From contig NZ_WSEN01000008.1 of NCBI RefSeq assembly GCF_009758255.1, forward strand, positions 248,001 to 312,000: a stretch of DNA of 64,000 bases, given 5' to 3'. Source of the DNA: Microbacterium sp. MAH-37. Lineage in GTDB: Bacteria; Actinomycetota; Actinomycetes; Actinomycetales; Microbacteriaceae. Below are positions 50,711-59,787 of the stretch, one piece after another. The first letter of the stretch is position 1. Every line of letters begins with the position of its first letter. The position numbers and the translations under genes were made by a program. The notes beneath the pieces are model-generated. The model was not told the origin of the DNA, did not search any database, and was given only the letters and a program-made list of their open reading frames with translations.

Positions 50711-51718
50711 TCAGCCCAGGTCGACCGCCACCGCGACGCCCTCGGTCGCCGAGCGCTGCGCCGCGTCGGCGAGGATCAGGGCGGCACGTCCGTCCTCGAA
50801 GGTCGAACTGGCAGACGCACCGCCGCGCGCGAGCGAGATGAAGCTCTGCAGCTCGGCGGCGTACGCCTCCGCGTACCTCTGCAGGAAGAAGTCCTCGTAC
50901 GGGGAGCGCGCTTCGACGCTCGCCGCGGACGAGACGCTGACCAGGCTGGTCGACCGGTTGGCGACCTGCAGCGATCCCGCACCGCCGAAGGCCTCGATGC
51001 GCTGGTCGTAGCCGACGGCGCTGTGGCGCGAGTTGATGATCGTGACGATCGCGCCGGACGCCGCGCGGAGCGTGACCACCGCCGTGTCGAAGTCGCCGTG
51101 CTCGCGCGCGCCGGCATCGAAGGTCGTCGTGCCCACTGCTGACACCTCGACGATGTCCGGCAGGAAATAGCGCGCCATGTCGAAGTCGTGGATCGTCATG
51201 TCGCGGAAGATGCCGCCCGAGACGGCGACGTAATCGGCCGGAGGCGCAGCGGGGTCGCGGCTGATGATCGTCAGCTGCTCGAGCGCGCCGATCTCACCGT
51301 CCGAGACGCGGGCCCTGACCTCGGCGAAGGCCGGATCGAACCTTCGGTTGAAGCCGAGCGCCACCGGTACGCCGGCGGAGGCGACTTTCGGTCGCAGCGC
51401 CTCCACGCGCGCGATGTCGAGGTCGATCGGCTTTTCGCACAGCACCGGGATGCCACGGTCCACAGCCTTCTCGATGAGATCCACGTGGGTCGGGGTCGGC
51501 GAGGCGATGAGAACGGCGTCGACATCGTCAGCAGCGAACACGTCATCGGCATCGGCCGTGGCACGACCGCCGAAGGCCTCTGCGACTCGGACCGCGCCCT
51601 CGAGGAACGGGTCGGCGACGCGGGAGAGCACGGCGTCGGGGCTCGCGGCGATGTTCGCGGCGTGGACCTGTCCGATCCGGCCGGTGCCGATCAGGCCGAT
51701 GCGCAGGGATGCGGTCAC
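50711..51718 (-). CDS. iolG: Inositol 2-dehydrogenase
   Basis: 335 residues. Oxidises myo-inositol to 2-keto-myo-inositol with NAD+. GFO/IDH/MocA fold: G-L-I-G-T-G-R-I-G-Q-V-H (about 8-19), the catalytic-lysine motif C-E-K-P-I-D-L-D (about 94-101) and M-T-I-H-D-F-D-M-A-R, containing the active-site His/Asp pair. GTG start chosen for GAGGAAAG ahead. Last gene of the iol operon; 31 bp after iolE. Confidence 0.93.
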   Translation of the reverse strand: MTASLRIGLIGTGRIGQVHAANIAASPDAVLSRVADPFLEGAVRVAEAFGGRATADADDVFAADDVDAVLIASPTPTHVDLIEKAVDRGIPVLCEKPIDLDIARVEALRPKVASAGVPVALGFNRRFDPAFAEVRARVSDGEIGALEQLTIISRDPAAPPADYVAVSGGIFRDMTIHDFDMARYFLPDIVEVSAVGTTTFDAGAREHGDFDTAVVTLRAASGAIVTIINSRHSAVGYDQRIEAFGGAGSLQVANRSTSLVSVSSAASVEARSPYEDFFLQRYAEAYAAELQSFISLARGGASASSTFEDGRAALILADAAQRSATEGVAVAVDLG

Positions 51719-51749
51719 TGTCTTTCCTCTTCGTCCGAGTGGGTGGAGG

Positions 51750-52667
51750 TCACGCCCAGGGGCGCAGCGCCTCGCGGTTGATGCGCTGGTCGGCGCTGCG
51801 TTCACGGCGGAACGCGTCGATGGCGACATCCGGGGCGTTCAGCACGTCCTGCTCGACGACGATCCAGCCGTCGAAGCCACGGCCATCCATCGCGGACATC
51901 ACGCGGGCCAGATCGAGGTCGCCCTGTCCGAAGGCCACGAAGGCCCCCGACATCCAGACCTCGGCCATGCCACCGCCCTCGGCGAGCACGCGTCGCAGCT
52001 CGGACCGGTCGACGTCCTTCAGGTGCAGATGGTTGATCCGATCGCCCCAGCGCGTGACGGCATCCACCGGGTCGCCGCCCGCGATCAGCAGGTGGCCGGT
52101 GTCCAGCGTGAGATCGACGTCGACCGCCGCCAGGAAGCGATCGATCTCCTCCGGCGACTCGACGAAGGTACCGGCGTGGTGGTGGAAGGTCGGTTCGAAC
52201 CCCGCCTCGCGCACGAGCGCTGCGGCGCGGGCCGTGTTCGCGACGAGCCGCTCCCACGCCTGCTCCCCCAGCGGATCCACCTCCGCGCCCCGGCCCGGGT
52301 GCGCGCGTCGGGCGAGCGATCCGTCGTCGGCGAGCGTCGGCAGCGGCAGCCTGTCCGGCCCGGCCTCGGCAGCATCCGCGAACACCTGCAGCGCGTCGCG
52401 CAGCGACGGCAGCGACGCCTGGAACGCCTCATCGTCCGACAGCGGCAGCTGCACCCATCCTCCGGCCAGCTCGAGGCCGTGCGCGGCGAGACGCGCGCGC
52501 AACTCGGCGCCCCGGCCGAGGAAGCCCACCGGGCCCAGATCCACTCCGCCGTACCCCGCGTCAGCGAGAGAGGCGAGCATCTCCTCCGCGGAGACGGTCG
52601 CCGCGCCCTCCGGGGTCATCTCGAACACGCCGTAGCTCACCGGCGCACCGGCCACCGTCGTCTTCAT
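51750..52667 (-). CDS. iolE: Inosose dehydratase-type TIM-barrel protein
   Basis: 305 residues of the xylose isomerase-like barrel family. Expected to dehydrate 2-keto-myo-inositol to the dione used by IolD. Metal-site residues are visible in F-H-H-H-A-G-T-F-V-E, L-D-T-G-H-L-L-I-A-G and N-H-L-H-L-K-D-V; V-S-Y-G-V-F-E is a typical IolE start. ATG overlaps the iolD stop (ATGA). A general sugar isomerase of the same fold is the alternative, but position in the operon favours IolE. Confidence 0.9.
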   Translation of the reverse strand: MKTTVAGAPVSYGVFEMTPEGAATVSAEEMLASLADAGYGGVDLGPVGFLGRGAELRARLAAHGLELAGGWVQLPLSDDEAFQASLPSLRDALQVFADAAEAGPDRLPLPTLADDGSLARRAHPGRGAEVDPLGEQAWERLVANTARAAALVREAGFEPTFHHHAGTFVESPEEIDRFLAAVDVDLTLDTGHLLIAGGDPVDAVTRWGDRINHLHLKDVDRSELRRVLAEGGGMAEVWMSGAFVAFGQGDLDLARVMSAMDGRGFDGWIVVEQDVLNAPDVAIDAFRRERSADQRINREALRPWA

Positions 52668-54595
52668 CGGGTGCTCTCCTCGTCGCCGAGCAGCGGACGC
52701 TGCGCCACGCGCTCTCCCTCGTATGCTGCGCGGGCGCGCCGCGTGGACTCCAGCGTCGACACCTCCGGCACCGGCACATCCCACCAGCCCTCGCCATCCG
52801 GCGCGTACAGCAGCGGATCGCTCTCGATGTGGATGACGGTGGATCGCTCGGAGGCCTTCGCCTGCGCCATCGCGGCTCTGAGCTCGGCGATCGCTCCGGC
52901 TCCCGGGGCGATCTCGATGACGTCGAGCCCGTAGCTGCGCGCGTTCATCGCCAGGTCGACCGGCAGCACCGCGCCGCCCTGGAAGTTGCGCGCCTCGGGG
53001 TCGTAGGCACGGTAGGCCGTGCCGAACCGCTCCGATCCGACGGTCTCGGACAGATGCCCGATCGAGGCGAAGCCGTGGTTCTGGATGAGGACCACGATGA
53101 TCTTGATCCCCTCGGCGACCGCCGTGACGAGCTCCGAGTTCAGCATCAGGTACGACCCGTCACCGACCATGACCACGACGTCCCTGTCGTCACCCAGCGC
53201 GGAGAGCCCGCGCTTCACGCCCAGGCCGCCGGCGATCTCGTATCCCATGCACGAGTACGCGTACTCGACGTGGTAGCCCAGTGGATCGCGCACGCGCCAG
53301 AGCTTGTGCAGGTCGCCCGGCAGCGACCCGGCGGCCTGCACGATGACGTCTTCTGGCGCCGTGGAGGACTGCACGGCGCCGATGATCTCGGACTGACCGG
53401 GCCGGTCGAGACCGGAGGGCGCGAACGCCGCATCGACCACAGCATCCCACTCGTGCTTCTCGCGGGCGGTGCGCTCCGCGAGGGCCGCAGGGACCGACCA
53501 TCCGGCGAGGCCGTCGGACAGCGCCGTGATCGCCTCCCTGGCATCCGCGATCACGGGGATCTGCGTGCCGTGCTTGTACGCGTCGAAGGGCGCCACATTG
53601 ATGTTGACGAACCTCACGCCCGGATCCTGGAACGCGGTGCGCGACGCTGTCGTGAAGTCGCTGTACCTGGTCCCGATGCCGATCACGACGTCCGCGTCGG
53701 CCGCCAGCCTGTTCGCCGCCGCAGTGCCGGTCGCGCCGACGGCGCCCAGGTACTGCGGATGGTCCCAGGAGAGCGAGCCGCCGCCGGCCTGCGTGGTCCC
53801 GACCGGGATGCCGGTGGCCTCGACGAGGGCGCGCAGCTGTTCCTCCGCGCCGGAATAGATGACGCCGCCGCCGGCAACGATGAACGGGCGCTGCGCCGAA
53901 CGGATCGCGGCGAGCGCGTGCTCGAGCGCGTGCCGCTCGGGGACGGGGCGCCGGATGTGCCACTCGCGGTCCTGAAGGAATGCGATCGGCACGTCGACGC
54001 TCTCGGCCTGCACGTCCTCCGGCAGCGCGATCGTCACCGCACCCGTCTCCACAGGGTCCGTGAGCACGCGCATCGCGGCGAGCGCCGTGGAGAAGAGCTG
54101 CTCCGGGCGCTGCACCCGGTCGAAGAACCGCGACAGCGGGCGGAACGCGTCGTTCACGGTCAGCCCGGTGTCCCAGGGCTGCTCGAGCTGCTGCAGCACC
54201 GGATCGGCGACGCGGGTCGCGAAGGTGTCGCTGGGCAGCAGCAGGGCGGGAAGGCGGTTGGTCGTGGCGAGGGCGGCGCCGGTGAGCATGTTGGTCGCCC
54301 CTGGCCCGACCGAGGCAGCGGAGGCGTAGGTCGCCCGGCGTCGGTGGATGCGGGCGAAGCCGACCGACTGATGCACCATCGCCTGCTCGTTCCTGGCCTG
54401 GTGGTACGGCATGAGGTCGGGCTGCTCCACGTTCAACTGACGCAGTGCCTGCCCGATGCCGGCGACGTTGCCGTGGCCGAAGATGCCGAAGACGCCGGGG
54501 ACCGTCCGCTCCCGGATGTCACCGTCCACGGTCCACTGGTGCGCGAGGAACTCGATGAGCGCCTGACTCACCGTCATCCGCCTGGTGGACGTCAT
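52664..54595 (-). CDS. iolD: 3D-(3,5/4)-trihydroxycyclohexane-1,2-dione hydrolase
   Basis: 643 residues, ThDP-dependent. Cleaves the cyclohexane-dione ring to 5-deoxyglucuronate. N-terminal ThDP-binding Pyr domain with G-I-F-G-H-G-N-V-A-G-I-G; C-terminal PP domain with the ThDP/Mg motif V-G-D-G-S-Y-L-M-L-N-S-E and I-Q-N-H-G-F-A-S-I. Overlaps iolB and iolE by 4 bp on each side. Confidence 0.95.
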   Translation of the reverse strand: MTSTRRMTVSQALIEFLAHQWTVDGDIRERTVPGVFGIFGHGNVAGIGQALRQLNVEQPDLMPYHQARNEQAMVHQSVGFARIHRRRATYASAASVGPGATNMLTGAALATTNRLPALLLPSDTFATRVADPVLQQLEQPWDTGLTVNDAFRPLSRFFDRVQRPEQLFSTALAAMRVLTDPVETGAVTIALPEDVQAESVDVPIAFLQDREWHIRRPVPERHALEHALAAIRSAQRPFIVAGGGVIYSGAEEQLRALVEATGIPVGTTQAGGGSLSWDHPQYLGAVGATGTAAANRLAADADVVIGIGTRYSDFTTASRTAFQDPGVRFVNINVAPFDAYKHGTQIPVIADAREAITALSDGLAGWSVPAALAERTAREKHEWDAVVDAAFAPSGLDRPGQSEIIGAVQSSTAPEDVIVQAAGSLPGDLHKLWRVRDPLGYHVEYAYSCMGYEIAGGLGVKRGLSALGDDRDVVVMVGDGSYLMLNSELVTAVAEGIKIIVVLIQNHGFASIGHLSETVGSERFGTAYRAYDPEARNFQGGAVLPVDLAMNARSYGLDVIEIAPGAGAIAELRAAMAQAKASERSTVIHIESDPLLYAPDGEGWWDVPVPEVSTLESTRRARAAYEGERVAQRPLLGDEESTR

Positions 54596-55506
54596 CGATT
54601 CGCTCCTTCGTCCGTCAGCGGCAGCCGCGGGTCGATGCCCTCGGCCGGCCAGGACGCGCGGGTCCAGGCATGCGCAGGGTCGTCGCTGATGAGCCAGGCC
54701 CGCTCGGAACCGGGGCCGGCCATCACGTTGAGGTAGTACAGATCGTATCCGGGAGCGGCGACGGCCGGCCCGTGGTATCCGTACGGGATCAGGGCGATGT
54801 CACCGGTGCGCACCATCGCATCGATCTCGATCTCGCCTGCCGGGGACGAGTAGGCGCTGAACAGCCCGAAGGCGCTCGCCGCGGTGCCGCCGGCCGCCCC
54901 GCGGGCGGGAGCCGCCTCGAAGTAGTAGATCTCCTCGAGCTGCGTCTCCTGCCCCGGCACGTGCTCGTCGTGCTTGTGCGGCGGGTAGGAGCTCCAGTTC
55001 GATGACGGCGTGATGACCTCGCACACGATGAGCCGGTCGGCGTCGAGCACGGCAGGAGTTCCGAAGTTGTGCACCTCACGGCTCGACGCTCCGCCGCCGC
55101 GGAGTTCGGCGGGCGCAGCATCCGCGGCGATGTGCTGCACCGGTTTCGCGGCATTCGACGGCGAACTCGCGACCGCGAACCTCCCGGTGCCGGTGATCGT
55201 CGCGCGCGTGCGCGGCGGAAGGTAGAGCACGTCCGTCGCGCCGCTGAACACCGAGCGGCGACCGGCCAGCTGCGTCCGTCGCTCGCCGTCCCCGGCATCG
55301 TACGAGACCGCGAACGATCCGGCGAGCGGGACGATCAGCTGCTCGATCCCGCCCTGCGGAAGAGCGAGTTCGGCGCCCTCGGCGAGCGTCGCGATGCGGA
55401 TGCCGGTGTGCTGCCATCCCGGAGTCCGCTCGTCGACGACGCTCTCCCATTCAGCCGCGGCGAGTGTGCCGCGGCGATGGAACCACTGCGATGTGGTGTC
55501 GGACAT
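54592..55506 (-). CDS. iolB: 5-deoxy-glucuronate isomerase
   Basis: 304 residues, cupin-type KduI/IolB. Isomerises 5-deoxyglucuronate to 2-deoxy-5-keto-gluconate. Metal-ligand motif Y-P-P-H-K-H-D-E-H, then E-E-I-Y-Y-F-E (about 173-200), and the late G-Y-H-G-P-A-V-A-A-P-G-Y. Shares one base with iolA (start/stop). Confidence 0.94.
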   Translation of the reverse strand: MSDTTSQWFHRRGTLAAAEWESVVDERTPGWQHTGIRIATLAEGAELALPQGGIEQLIVPLAGSFAVSYDAGDGERRTQLAGRRSVFSGATDVLYLPPRTRATITGTGRFAVASSPSNAAKPVQHIAADAAPAELRGGGASSREVHNFGTPAVLDADRLIVCEVITPSSNWSSYPPHKHDEHVPGQETQLEEIYYFEAAPARGAAGGTAASAFGLFSAYSSPAGEIEIDAMVRTGDIALIPYGYHGPAVAAPGYDLYYLNVMAGPGSERAWLISDDPAHAWTRASWPAEGIDPRLPLTDEGANR

Positions 55507-57071
55507 CAGCTGTTCCGCGGGAAGCCGAGGTTGATGCCGCCGTGATCGACGTCATCGCGCTTCGCGGGGTCGATCCAGCGGGCGGTGACCGCTTTCTCCC
55601 TGGTGAAGAAGTCGAAGCCGTGCAAACCATAGGCCTTCGCGTCGCCGAAGAGCGACTTCTTCCACCCTCCGAACGAGTGATACGCGACGGGCACCGGGAT
55701 CGGCACGTTGATGCCGACCATGCCGACATGCACCTCGTGCTGGAAACGACGCGCTGCGCCGCCGTCGTTGGTGAAGATGGCGGTGCCGTTGCCGAACTGG
55801 CCGGAGTTGATCAGGGCGAGGCCCTCGTCGTAGGAGGCGACGCGCACGACCGACAGCACGGGCCCGAAGATCTCCTCGGTGTACGCGCGGCTGTCGGTGG
55901 GAACCCGGTCGAGCAGGGTCGGGCCGAAGAAGAACCCGTCCTCGAGCCCGTCGACGCGGAAGCCGCGACCGTCCACGACGACGTCGGCGCCATCGGCCTC
56001 GGCGATGTCGACGTACTGCGCCACCTTGTCGCGGTGGACACCGGAGATCAGCGGCCCCATGTCGGGCTCGACGCCGTCGATGCCTGCGCCGTCGCCCACG
56101 CGGAGCCGACCGATGCGGGTGCGGATCTTCTCGATGAGCTCATCGGCGACCGGGTCGACGGCGAGCACGACGGAGACCGCCATGCAGCGCTCTCCCGCCG
56201 CTCCGTAGCCGGCGTTGATGGCGGAGTCGGCGACGAGGTCGAGATCCGCGTCCGGCAGCACCAGCATGTGGTTCTTGGCTCCGCCCAGCGCCTGCACGCG
56301 CTTGCCGTGCCGGGACGCCGTCTCGTAGATGTACTGGGCGATCGGGGTGGAGCCGACGAAGCTGATCGATTCCACGGCCGGCGAGGTCAGAAGTCCGTCG
56401 ACCGCGGTCTTGTCTCCCTGCAGCACGGTGAAGGCGCCGTCGGGAAGACCGGCCTCCTTCCAGAGCGCCGCCATCCACAGGGCGGCGGAGGGGTCCTTCT
56501 CACTGGGCTTGAGGATGACGGCGTTCCCCGCGGCGATGGCGATCGGGAAGAACCACATCGGCACCATCGCCGGGAAGTTGAACGGGCTGATGATCCCCAC
56601 GACGCCGAGGGGCTGCTTGATCGAGTAGACGTCCACGCCGGTCGACACCGACTCCGAGTACGCGCCCTTGATCAGGCTCGGGAACCCGCACGCGAGCTCG
56701 ACGACCTCCTGACCACGCAGGATCTCGCCCAGCGCGTCCGACACGACCTTGCCGTGCTCGGCGGTGATGATCTCGGCGAGCTCGTGCTTGCGGGCGTTCA
56801 GCAGCTCGCGGAACGCGAACAGCACCGCCTGGCGCTTGGCCGCCGAGTACGCCGACCACGCCTGGAAACCGCGCTCCGCGGAGGCGATCGCGAGCGCGAT
56901 CTCATCCTCATCGGCCAGTGCCACCCGTGCGGTCTCCGCACCGGTCGCCGGGTTGAACACGGGCGCGGTGCGTCCGCTGGAGGCCCGTTCCGCACCGTCG
57001 ATCCAGTGCGGGATGAACCGCTGCCCGGTCTGCTGCCCGGTCTGCGCCTGAGTGCTCTCGGCAATCGTCAT
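55506..57071 (-). CDS. iolA: CoA-acylating malonate/methylmalonate-semialdehyde dehydrogenase
   Basis: 521 residues. Turns malonic semialdehyde into acetyl-CoA and CO2 with NAD+ and CoA, ending the inositol pathway; also known as mmsA. Aldehyde dehydrogenase motifs: K-P-S-E-K-D-P-S-A, F-V-G-S-T-P-I-A, and the nucleophile G-E-R-C-M-A-V-S (C296) in the CoA-type context lacking the usual catalytic Glu. Confidence 0.95.
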   Translation of the reverse strand: MTIAESTQAQTGQQTGQRFIPHWIDGAERASSGRTAPVFNPATGAETARVALADEDEIALAIASAERGFQAWSAYSAAKRQAVLFAFRELLNARKHELAEIITAEHGKVVSDALGEILRGQEVVELACGFPSLIKGAYSESVSTGVDVYSIKQPLGVVGIISPFNFPAMVPMWFFPIAIAAGNAVILKPSEKDPSAALWMAALWKEAGLPDGAFTVLQGDKTAVDGLLTSPAVESISFVGSTPIAQYIYETASRHGKRVQALGGAKNHMLVLPDADLDLVADSAINAGYGAAGERCMAVSVVLAVDPVADELIEKIRTRIGRLRVGDGAGIDGVEPDMGPLISGVHRDKVAQYVDIAEADGADVVVDGRGFRVDGLEDGFFFGPTLLDRVPTDSRAYTEEIFGPVLSVVRVASYDEGLALINSGQFGNGTAIFTNDGGAARRFQHEVHVGMVGINVPIPVPVAYHSFGGWKKSLFGDAKAYGLHGFDFFTREKAVTARWIDPAKRDDVDHGGINLGFPRNS

Positions 57072-57086
57072 GATGTCTCCTTCGGA

Positions 57087-57971
57087 TCAGCGGTCGTTGT
57101 GGACGAGGCCGGCCGCGGTGGCCACGGCCGCCGCGACGTCGTCATCGGGTGGGAAGAGCAGGGTGCGCCCGACCGTCAGGCCCCGCACCCCGGGAAGCGC
57201 GAGCGCGTCCTCCCAGGAGGCGTACGTCTCATCCTGGTCGTCGCCGGCGTCGCCGCCCAGCAGCAGCGTGGGCAGCGTGGTCGCCGCCATCACCCGTTCC
57301 ATGTCCGGCACCACGGGCAGCTTCATCCACGTGCAGGCGCTGCTGCCGCCGACGCCCGCGGCGATCGACACCGACAGCACGGCCGCGTCCGTCGACAGGT
57401 CGTTCACCACACGACCGTCGATGCGACGGCTCATGAAGGGCTCGATCATGATGGGCAGGTCGACGGATGCCGCCTCGGAGATCACGCGCGCGGTCTGCTC
57501 CATGGTCCGCACGGTCCCGGGGTCGTCGAGGTCGATGCGCAGCAGCACCTTTGCGAAGTCGATGCCGGCCGTCGTCATGGAGGGCACGTCGAAGGCGGTG
57601 AACCGGTCGTCCATCTCGAAGCTCGAGCCGCGCAGGCCGCCACGATTCATGGACCCGACGAGCACCTTGTCGTCGAGCAGCCCGAGCAGCGCGAGGTCGT
57701 CGAGGATGTCGGGGGTGCCGAGCACACCGTCCACGCCAGGATCGTTCAGGGCGATGGCCAGGCGCTCGAGGAGTCCGTAGCGGTCGGCCATCGCATCGGG
57801 ACGATCCCCGACGCCGAGGGCGCCCCTGGCCGGATGGTCCGCAGCGATGATGAACAGCCGCCCGTCACCGCGCAGCACCGGCCGCCGGGTACGGGCCGCG
57901 TACGCCTCGCGCACGGCCCCCGGGTGCTCGGCACGCTGCGCGCGCAGCCGGTCGAAGTCGAGAGCGGTCAT
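57087..57971 (-). CDS. Aldolase-like beta/alpha barrel protein (Cgl0158 type), probable IolJ role
   Basis: 294 residues. Class I aldolase-like barrel seen in actinobacterial iol clusters: F-I-I-A-A-D-H-P-A-R-G-A (DhnA-like start), D-F-A-K-V-L-L-R-I (possible Schiff-base Lys), W-M-K-L-P-V-V-P-D-M and L-L-L-G-G-D-A-G-D. Its place between iolC and iolA and the absence of a canonical iolJ suggest it cleaves 2-deoxy-5-keto-gluconate 6-phosphate to DHAP and malonic semialdehyde; that assignment is inference. One base separates it from iolC. Confidence 0.8.
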   Translation of the reverse strand: MTALDFDRLRAQRAEHPGAVREAYAARTRRPVLRGDGRLFIIAADHPARGALGVGDRPDAMADRYGLLERLAIALNDPGVDGVLGTPDILDDLALLGLLDDKVLVGSMNRGGLRGSSFEMDDRFTAFDVPSMTTAGIDFAKVLLRIDLDDPGTVRTMEQTARVISEAASVDLPIMIEPFMSRRIDGRVVNDLSTDAAVLSVSIAAGVGGSSACTWMKLPVVPDMERVMAATTLPTLLLGGDAGDDQDETYASWEDALALPGVRGLTVGRTLLFPPDDDVAAAVATAAGLVHNDR

Positions 57972-57972
57972 G

Positions 57973-58926
57973 TCAGGCATCCGTTCCGAGCAGTTCATCG
58001 ACCTCGGCGGTCGTGGGCATGGCTGTCGAGCATTCGCGGCGCGAGGCGACGATCGCTCCTGCCGCATTCGCGAAGGTCAGAATGCGCTCGAGCTGCCAGC
58101 CGGACAGGAGCCCGTGGCACAGGGCGCCGCCGAAGGCGTCGCCGGCGCCGAGGCCGTTGACCACGTCGACCGCGTGCGGCGGCACCTCGACCTCTTCGTC
58201 GCGCGTCTTCGCGAGCACGCCCCGCGGCCCCTGCTTGACGATCGCCAGTTCCACGCCGTGCGCCAGCAGCGCATCGGCGGCACGGCGCGGGTCGGTCTCG
58301 CCGACCGCGACCTCGCACTCCTCGCGGTTGCCGACGACGACCGTCACCTGCTCGAGCAGCGGGCGCACCTGCGCCGAGGCCTCGGCCGCAGAGGCCCAGA
58401 ACATCGGCCGGTAGTCCAGGTCGAGCACCGTGTGGGTGCGGCGACCGCGTGCGTCGAGGGCAGCGTGATGCGCGGCACGGCTGGGCTCCTGACTGAGACC
58501 GGTGACGGTTAGCCAGAGCACGGCGGCTCCACGGACGGCGTCGAGATCGAGCTGCGCGGTGTCGACGTTCAGATCGGGCGCCTTCGGCTCGCGGTAGAAG
58601 TACAGCGGGAAGTCGTCGGGCGGGAAGATCTCGCAGAAGGTGATCGGCGTGGGCAGCTCCGGATCGGTGGTGACCGTCGCGGCGGAGACGCCGAGCCGAC
58701 CGAGCTCCCGCAGCAGATAGCGCCCGAACGGGTCATCCCCCACCCGCGAGATCAGGCCCGCGCGGCGACCGTGCCTGGCCGCCGCGACGGCGACGTTGGC
58801 CGCACTGCCGCCGAGGTACTTGCCGAAGGTCGAGACGTCCTCGAGGCCGACACCGTCCTGCAGTGGATAGAGGTCCACGCCGAGCCGCCCCATCGCGAGC
58901 ACGTCCGGAATCGAGTTCATGGCCAT
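57973..58926 (-). CDS. iolC: 5-dehydro-2-deoxygluconokinase
   Basis: 317 residues, PfkB/ribokinase family. Phosphorylates 2-deoxy-5-keto-gluconate. G-R-L-G-V-D-L-Y-P-L-Q start, K-Y-L-G-G-S-A-A-N-V-A-V-A-A (PfkB signature 1) and V-V-N-G-L-G-A-G-D-A-F-G-G-A (signature 2, catalytic Asp). First gene of the iol operon. TATTGT ends 6 nt before the first ATG, so it is probably leaderless. Divergent from GntR. Confidence 0.94.
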   Translation of the reverse strand: MAMNSIPDVLAMGRLGVDLYPLQDGVGLEDVSTFGKYLGGSAANVAVAAARHGRRAGLISRVGDDPFGRYLLRELGRLGVSAATVTTDPELPTPITFCEIFPPDDFPLYFYREPKAPDLNVDTAQLDLDAVRGAAVLWLTVTGLSQEPSRAAHHAALDARGRRTHTVLDLDYRPMFWASAAEASAQVRPLLEQVTVVVGNREECEVAVGETDPRRAADALLAHGVELAIVKQGPRGVLAKTRDEEVEVPPHAVDVVNGLGAGDAFGGALCHGLLSGWQLERILTFANAAGAIVASRRECSTAMPTTAEVDELLGTDA

Positions 58927-58932
58927 GTCCTA

Positions 58933-58938
58933 ACAATA
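58933..58938 (-). promoter_or_regulatory. -10 of the iol operon, leaderless start
   Basis: TATTGT on the minus strand, then TAGGAC and ATG (58926). No clear -35 at the standard distance (AAAGCC). An ACAT-N4-ATGT palindrome lies just upstream and may be an operator. Confidence 0.5.
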
Positions 58939-58953
58939 ACACATACAGATGTT

Positions 58954-58997
58954 TTGGCTTTAGACTTTCGAGTGGATATGTACCATTGTCGGGACAA
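58954..58997 (+). promoter_or_regulatory. gntR promoter with overlapping operator
   Basis: TTGGCT (58954-58959), 17-nt spacer, TATGTA (58977-58982). The predicted start lies in the palindrome TTGTC-GG-GACAA (58986-58997), a good autoregulatory operator candidate. Confidence 0.6.
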
Positions 58998-59015
58998 CGA
59001 CACGAAGGAGCACCG

Positions 59016-59780
59016 ATGGCCGGCGACGAGACCTATTGGCCTGCTGAACTGTTCGCCGACCTCGAGCGCACAGGACCCGTCCCCCTCTACTACCAGGTGT
59101 CCACCCGTCTCGAGCAGGCAATCAAGTCCGGCACGATCCCGGCCGGCGCCCGGCTGGAGAACGAGATCGCCATCGCGCAGCAGCTGGGGCTCTCCAGACC
59201 CACGATCCGCCGCGCCATCCAGGAGCTCGTCGACAAGGGGCTGCTGGTGAGGCGGCGCGGCATCGGCACCCAGGTGGTGCAGGGACAGGTCGTGACTCGC
59301 CAGGTCGAGCTCACCAGCCTCTACGACGACCTGACCAGCACCCACCACACCCCGAGCACTCGCGTCCTCGCCCACGAGGTCATCCCTGCCCCCGAGGCAG
59401 TCGCGACGGCACTCGGCATCGACCCCGGCACGGAGGTCGTCTACGTGCGACGGCAGCGCTCGACCGACGGCATTCCGGTAGCGGTGCTGGAGAACTACCT
59501 TCCCGGCGACTTCGCGGACGTGACCACTGAGCAGCTCGAGACCCGGGGCCTCTACCAGGTGCTGCGGGCGCGTGGCGTGGCGATCCGCGTCGCGAAGCAG
59601 AAGATCGGAGCCCGCCGGGCCACCGGCGACGAGGACACCCTGCTCGACATCGACAAGGGCGGACCGGTGCTCACCGTGGAGCGCATCGCCTTCGACGACT
59701 CCGGTCGCGCCTTCGAGTACGGTCACCACTGCTACCGCCCCGACATGTACAGCTTCGAGACGACTCTGGTCGCGAAGTAG
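59016..59780 (+). CDS. GntR/HutC-type (UTRA) regulator of the iol genes
   Basis: 254 residues. GntR HTH about 22-85 (P-L-Y-Y-Q-V-S-T-R-L-E-Q-A-I; L-E-N-E-I-A-I-A-Q-Q-L-G-L-S-R-P-T-I-R-R-A-I). UTRA ligand domain about 100-245 (R-R-Q-R-S-T-D-G-I-P-V-A-V-L-E-N-Y-L-P). AAGGAG before ATG. Divergent from iolC; most simply it represses the iol operon and senses an inositol metabolite. Convergent with the heparinase-like gene. Confidence 0.92.
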   Translation: MAGDETYWPAELFADLERTGPVPLYYQVSTRLEQAIKSGTIPAGARLENEIAIAQQLGLSRPTIRRAIQELVDKGLLVRRRGIGTQVVQGQVVTRQVELTSLYDDLTSTHHTPSTRVLAHEVIPAPEAVATALGIDPGTEVVYVRRQRSTDGIPVAVLENYLPGDFADVTTEQLETRGLYQVLRARGVAIRVAKQKIGARRATGDEDTLLDIDKGGPVLTVERIAFDDSGRAFEYGHHCYRPDMYSFETTLVAK

Positions 59781-59787
59781 CCGCCGT

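Noticed and set aside
52192..52202. GGTTCGAACCC, looks like a tRNA T-arm loop
   Set aside because: Lies within iolE codons; no acceptor or anticodon stems can be drawn around it. Chance match.
55464..58160. Plus-strand frame of 898 codons across iolA and the aldolase gene
   Set aside because: Runs opposite three recognised enzymes and shows no domain; a shadow.
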